Assembly: GCA_035048485.1 (NCBI GenBank)
Contig: CM068584.1
Coordinates: 55,305,739-55,369,738, forward strand
Source of the DNA: Pteria penguin
Lineage: Eukaryota > Mollusca > Bivalvia > Pterioida > Pteriidae
Length of the DNA stretch: 64,000 nucleotides
Reading direction: 5' to 3'
The position numbers were made by a program, and so were the translations under genes. Below, piece after piece: positions 59,676-64,000 of this stretch (its first letter is position 1; each line of letters opens with the position of its first letter). Under the pieces are notes generated by a model. The model was given only the letters and a program-made list of their open reading frames with translations. It did not search any database and was not told where the DNA came from.

Positions 59676-59935
59676 AGCCGGTGTGGCGTAATGGAGAAGG
59701 TGCTCGGCTCGTGATCGAGAGGTCGCGGGTTCGACTCCCGTCCGGGGCACACCGGTGTTCTGTCTTTCGGACGAGACAGTAAAATCCGAGGTCCCGTGTC
59801 ACGGTAGGCGTGGCACGTAAAAGATCCCCAACTGCTTCGGGTGGGTCCCTTGCAAAGGTCTAAATTTGTATGCAATGCATCAGGCAGATGCCGTCACCAT
59901 ATACGTGAAATAATCGTGTCATAAAAGTGCTTGGG
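59676..59935 (+). mobile_element. tRNA-derived SINE
   Basis: Head GCCGGTGTGGCGTAATGGAG (A box) and GGGTTCGACTCCC (B box), body CTGTCTTTCGGACGAGACAG, GTCCCGTGTCACGGTAGGCG, GGCACGTAAAAGATCCCC, and ATCAGGCAGATGCCGTCACC. Same family as 34690, 20255 and 14560; the 3' tail is lost near 59930. Confidence 0.88.
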
Positions 59936-62094
59936 AACTTCATTTAAAATGTCAATAGCGATTTCCTCGTAACTATGTACATCAAGATGAATGTTCTTCG
60001 ATTGTGTAATGTGGGTATCCCGCGTGATTTCTCTGTGCCCACTTGGATATGTCCGTATGGTTGTCTGCATTCCTAGTGTTATCATCGATTTTTTAATCTG
60101 TGGGTTGGTTTTATCGTTCACTTCACGCTCGTTTTCCTCACTTAATTTCTCTGACTCCGAGTCGTTTAACTCACTTTTCTGCGCCCTCCGATTCCTCGTT
60201 TATATTAACTACTACTTCACGCGTGTCGATGTCCCTTTGTGGCGTTTCTGACCCATGTATCACTTCTCTGATATCGTTATTTGCGTCACTACACAAAACT
60301 TCTCGTATGTCTTCGTCTCATGATCCACAAATAGTTAAGTCTATGTATCGCTCAATAGTATTTCCAGATTCTCTCACTAGTTTCTCCAATATGTCCGAGT
60401 CCACAGACGGCACAGACCATGTCATTTTCTTGGCCGTCGCGTTTAATCATATCCTCCACCACGTTTTCATCAGACGAAGTGTCTTCGTAGACATTGTCGT
60501 CATCGGAAATGTCACTATACTGATCACTCATCACTGTGTCGTACACTGGCTTCTTAGCTTCTTTAAATTGTTCATGGGTCATGGTTACCCCTTGACACTT
60601 GGTGACTTCCGACAATCACGCTATCAGCAAATAGCTGATGTATTTGACGTAAATGTCGTTTCAAATAAAACTTTCTGTAAAAAGGTCTCTAGAAAAAATA
60701 CACTTATACGTCTGCAATGTTTCCGCATGAAATTCTTTGGTATGCTGGTTTAGAATTTAAGTCTTTTAAACGCGTTCCCACATAATTCACACAACGCCAT
60801 CAAATTTGTTATGGTCAGTCTCTGAATCTACCAGCATTGTCATAATTATCACCGATATTGTTTTTCAATAGTTGATTCTAATCATTTACATAATTGGTCA
60901 TTCGTTCTTGGACAAGATCTTCGTCAATACTATTCTCATCGCAGTTTTCTTGCTTCTGTAAAATTTTAACTTTTGCTTCGCAATATTTACTTCTCCTGCT
61001 TTCAACATTGTAAGTGCCCTTCAATTTCTGCATCCTTAAGCACATTGTCATTTGATGTGATCTTTTATTGGTAAAAGTTCAGAATATTTAGAGGCATATT
61101 CTAATTTGACTCATGCTTCCTCGACAGCTGTCAATTTCTAGGATAGCGACCGATTCGAACCATGGGATTGCTTGATCCCGTGCTATTTGACGTAGCTCTG
61201 GTTGTAAGCACAGTTGTTGTTTAAAATCTGCTATTACACCGTTAGCACTCCTGCACATTGATTCCATTTTGTTTTTAAACTCATTAAGTGCTTTGCCTCA
61301 TCAAATAATTTGTAAAGTCTTCTCCTAATTTCACATATTTATTTAGCACATCCACAAGTCCATTATAATGTTCTGTCTTCTGATTGTTCAAATGCCAATA
61401 AATTTGTTAATCGAGTGATCTCCGACTCGGGATTTGAAAGTTGGAAATTCAAGTATACGAAAATGGTCCTTTCGTGTAATTTTTATATACCTTTAGGTTT
61501 GGCCGCACATATCTGGATCCAAATTCACATTTTTAGGTCACCTGAGTAAACTCAGGTGACCTATTGCTATCTGTTTTCGTCCGTCGTCGTGCGTCGTTCG
61601 TCGTGTGTTAACATTTGAACATGTTCAGCTTCTTCTCTGCAACCACTGAACCAATTTTAACCAAATTTGGCATAAAGCATGTATTGCTGAAGGGGAACAA
61701 AAATTGTGAATTTCATGGTGCCTGCTCCCCCAGGGGCTGAGGGGTGGGGCCAAAACCACTAAAATTAATGCAATCTTTCAAAATCTTCTTTACTCCTGGA
61801 CACATAGCAGCCAAACTGTTGACATGACTGTATTCAGCATTGAGCCCTCTACCAAAATTGTGAAATTCATGGCCCCAGGGACAGGGGTTCTCGTGCTAGG
61901 GCGGGGCTATAAATGTATATAGTGAAAATGCCTTATTTCTTTGAAAATCTTCTTCTCTGCTCCTGGGTATTAAATAAACTAACTAAGTACATATTTATGA
62001 TGAGCAAGAGTGCCTCTACCAAAATTGTGAATTGTATGGCCACAGGGTCAGGGGTTCTGGTGTTAGGGTGGGGCTCTCTATTGATTATATAGTG

Positions 62095-62126
<32 letters not shown>

Positions 62127-63031
62127 ATGCTCTTAGGTATTAAATAAACAAATAAAGTACATAGTTATGATAAGCAAGAGTGCCTCTACCAAAATTGTGA
62201 ATTTTATGGCCCCAGGGTCAGGGGTTCTGGTGTTAGAGCGGGGCCCTATATGGATATTATAGTGAAAATGCATTGTTTCTTTGAAAATCCTCTTCTCTGC
62301 TCCTGGGTATTAAATAAACCAACTAAGTACATAGTTATGATAAGCAAGAGTGCCTCTACCAAAGTTGTGAATTTTATGGCCCCAGGGTTAAGGGTTCTGA
62401 TGTTAGGGTGGGGCCCTATTGATTATATAGTGAAAATGCATACATTCCTTGAAAATCATCTTCTTTGCTTCTATCAAAGCACATAGTTATGATGAGCAAG
62501 GGTGCCTCTACCAAAATTGTGAATTTTATGGCCCCAGGGTCAGTATTATGGTGTTAGGGTGGGGCTTTATTGATTATATAGTGAAAATACATTAATTCTT
62601 TGAATATATTTTCCTTTGCTCCTGGGTTCCAAGTATATATATTTCTGATGAAAAAGGTGCATCTAGCAAAATGGTTATTTTTAAACCCCCCCCCCCCCCC
62701 CACAAATAAATGGCCCCAGGGTCAGTGGTTCTTTTGGGGTGAGGTACAAAACTGGTTATAAAGTGGAAATGCATTTTCTCTTTGTTTATACTCCAATCAA
62801 TCTCTGGGTATTAAGTAAATAGAGTAAGCATGCTAAGTTTATAAATAAATAATGATAAGCAATAGTGCCTCTTTCAAAATTGTACATTGTGAATTTCATG
62901 ACCTCTGGTTTAAGACACGAACCAAAGTTATTTGAAAGTTGTTACACAATACTCAGGTGACCTATAAGGCCCGTGGGCCTCTTGTCAAAACTGTTACTGT
63001 CCAACGAATCATCCACCTTTGAAGTTGCCAT
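59894..63031 (-). pseudogene. Decayed coding region of unknown family, split by a hairpin-ended element
   Basis: ATG at 63031 opens MATSKVDDSLDSNSFD, where a hairpin-ended element (61533-62984) is inserted. Past it the minus strand reads, in changing frames, NPESEITRLTNLLAFEQSED, NGLVDVLNKYVKLGEDFTNY, LNEFKNKMESMCRSANGVIA and DFKQQLCLQPELRQIARDQA (helical, coiled-coil-like), then acidic PVYDTVMSDQYSDISDDDNV, AVCGLGHIGETSE, DIREVIHGSETPQRDIDTRE, and NPQIKKSMITLGMQTTIRTY. Several stops and shifts intervene. The plan (coiled coil then acidic region) is like structural proteins of retroelements, but I cannot name it. Confidence 0.4.
61533..62984 (-). mobile_element. Hairpin-ended element with ~150-180-bp internal repeats
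   Basis: On plus it starts TTAGGTCACCTGAGT-AAA-CTCAGGTGACCT and ends ACTCAGGTGACCTATAAGGCCC-GTGGGCCTCTTG. Six diverged internal copies carry GTGCCTCTACCAAAATTGTG and GGCCCCAGGGTCAGGGGTTC. C16 lies at 62686-62701. The terminal hairpin stem uses GGTCAC/GTGACC instead of GCTCAC/GTGAGC, with both arms changed together. Confidence 0.85.
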
Positions 63032-63621
63032 GGTGAAATCCGAAAGGCCTTTTACTATTTTGTCCTATAGGTAACCAGTTCTCTTGTCAATCAAACGATA
63101 AAGTGCGATTATAATTCCAACCATTTATTTCCAATTAATTCTCAATGTGATGATCGACAATGATGGGCCTAACCATGCCCATGAGTGTGTGTGGTGAAAA
63201 GGTACAATCAAAGTAAAAGACAATATAAGTACCAATTACACAAGACAATAATTCAAAACAACACATGTAATTCAAAATAGGCCTGTAAGAAAATTTTACA
63301 AACTAAGGGAAAAAAAAACACAAAATATTATTTAACCTTTGAATAAATAAAAAGAAAATCATTATTAGTGTGATTTTTTTGGGTCATTTACCTTACTAAC
63401 CACAATGGATAAATTTACACAAATAAAGGTAATATTTCTAATAACAGGTTATTCGGTCAAATTGAAAACGATAGTAGGCAAACTTTTCACGAGCATTAAG
63501 TGAAAATTTTGAATTTACCTATATTTCTACACCGTTCCAAATTAAGTTTCAATTGTTATATAGAGAACAAGTATTTATAAACAATAGCTTACTTTAGGTA
63601 GGTTTTCAAACAAATTCTTAC
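62985..63621. other. Non-coding, AT-rich
   Basis: Apart from the first codons of the decayed gene (63031-62985) I see no exon or repeat end. Confidence 0.45.
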
Positions 63622-63772
63622 CAATAAATCGTACTACGAAGGTTTCCGTAAATACTAAATTTAAATCCAAAACCTGTAAACAAAAATCCGTGTGTAACAT
63701 CACACATTTATATAATACATATTTACCTCCATCGTAATTTAGCAAGATAGATGTGTGTTTTGATTCTGTCAT
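63622..63772 (-). CDS. Two exons of a possible FLYWCH zinc-finger protein
   Basis: Exon 1: ATG at 63772, MTESKHTSILLNYDG, donor GGAG/GTAAAT (63727), phase 1. Exon 2: 63673-63622 after TTTGTTTACAG, GFGFKFSIYGNLRSTIYW, donor TATTG/GTAAGA, phase 2. L-L-x-Y-x-G-x-x-(F/Y)-x-(F/Y) followed about 10 residues later by Y-W is the opening of FLYWCH fingers, common in MULE-related transposon proteins; the next residues would be R-C from a further exon, not found. An in-frame upstream ATG at 63862 also exists. Confidence 0.35.
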
Positions 63773-64000
63773 CAGTCGGATAATATGCAGCATCTGAATG
63801 TTCTGGACTCTAAATCTCCTAATAGAACATCGCGTCAAAAAACCCCGCAAATGGTGGCCCATTTTAAAAACGCATGTAATAACATGGTCAAGTGTTTGCT
63901 AATAAAAACATGAAATATCATTTAAAGAAGAATATACCCCAAAATGGCTCGCTCTATCATAGAAACCGGGAACACGTTCTGAAATTAAATGAGGAATTGT
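63773..64000. other. Window end, upstream of the FLYWCH-like start
   Basis: Contains an upstream in-frame ATG (63862) on the minus strand and no other recognisable feature. Confidence 0.4.

Noticed and set aside
8290..59935. tRNA genes at the A/B-box hits
   Set aside because: All hits carry SINE bodies or lack acceptor-stem pairing; none looks like a functional tRNA.
60100..60753. 217-codon plus-strand ORF
   Set aside because: Antisense to a minus-strand region with better protein-like composition; no domain, splice signs or start context.

Overview
This is eukaryotic, AT-rich, intron- and transposon-dense DNA, most likely from a bivalve mollusc. The evidence is GT-AG introns, tRNA-derived SINEs with a GACGTTAAAC tail, a jockey/CR1-like LINE remnant, PIF/Harbinger and THAP-type DNA transposons, and many copies of a hairpin-ended element (CAAGAGGCCC at one end, GCTCAC/GTGAGC hairpin at the other) of a kind I associate with bivalve genomes. 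The phylum is an inference from these families. No rRNA, bona fide tRNA gene, CRISPR or bacterial gene was seen.

Layout. 1-5 kb: a minus-strand Harbinger transposase gene with two exons, split by a 1.7 kb hairpin-ended element. 5-6 kb: minus-strand exons of a possible DUF4806-like gene. 8.3-11.3 kb: a SINE and a decayed LINE. 11.8-12.5 kb: two plus-strand BEN-domain exons. 13-14.1 kb: promoter-like DNA with two candidate starts. 15.3-17.4 kb: a zinc-finger terminal exon, a minus-strand coding relic and a HECT-like relic. 19.1-21.0 kb: a dead THAP/DDE transposase. 21.2-23.3 kb: a second THAP transposon with both inverted repeats. 23.4-24.5 kb: MITE and fold-back elements. 25.6-27.9 kb: a 61-bp minisatellite that was itself duplicated.

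27.9-56.1 kb: the main object, a minus-strand gene of about 16 exons and about 1,500 codons. In order it joins a SET methyltransferase domain, about 26 copies of a 19-residue repeat, two zinc-finger motifs, a long helical region, a tyrosine-recombinase-like domain, five small acidic symmetric-phase exons, and a basic Myb/SANT-like C-terminus. Splice sites and phases connect nearly all exons; the exceptions are single-base differences, mostly in A/T runs. It may be a SET fusion to a domesticated or active Crypton-like recombinase. Its introns carry nine hairpin-ended elements, all antisense to the gene.

56-64 kb: hairpins and a MITE upstream of that gene, a duplicated segment, a small TATA-box gene for a secreted six-cysteine peptide, a SINE, a decayed minus-strand coding region split by another hairpin-ended element, and two exons of a possible FLYWCH-type gene.

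Most protein-coding material here is of transposon origin (Harbinger, THAP/DDE, LINE, recombinase-like). Recurrent single-base frame breaks in A/T runs suggest either decay or uncorrected long-read assembly errors.
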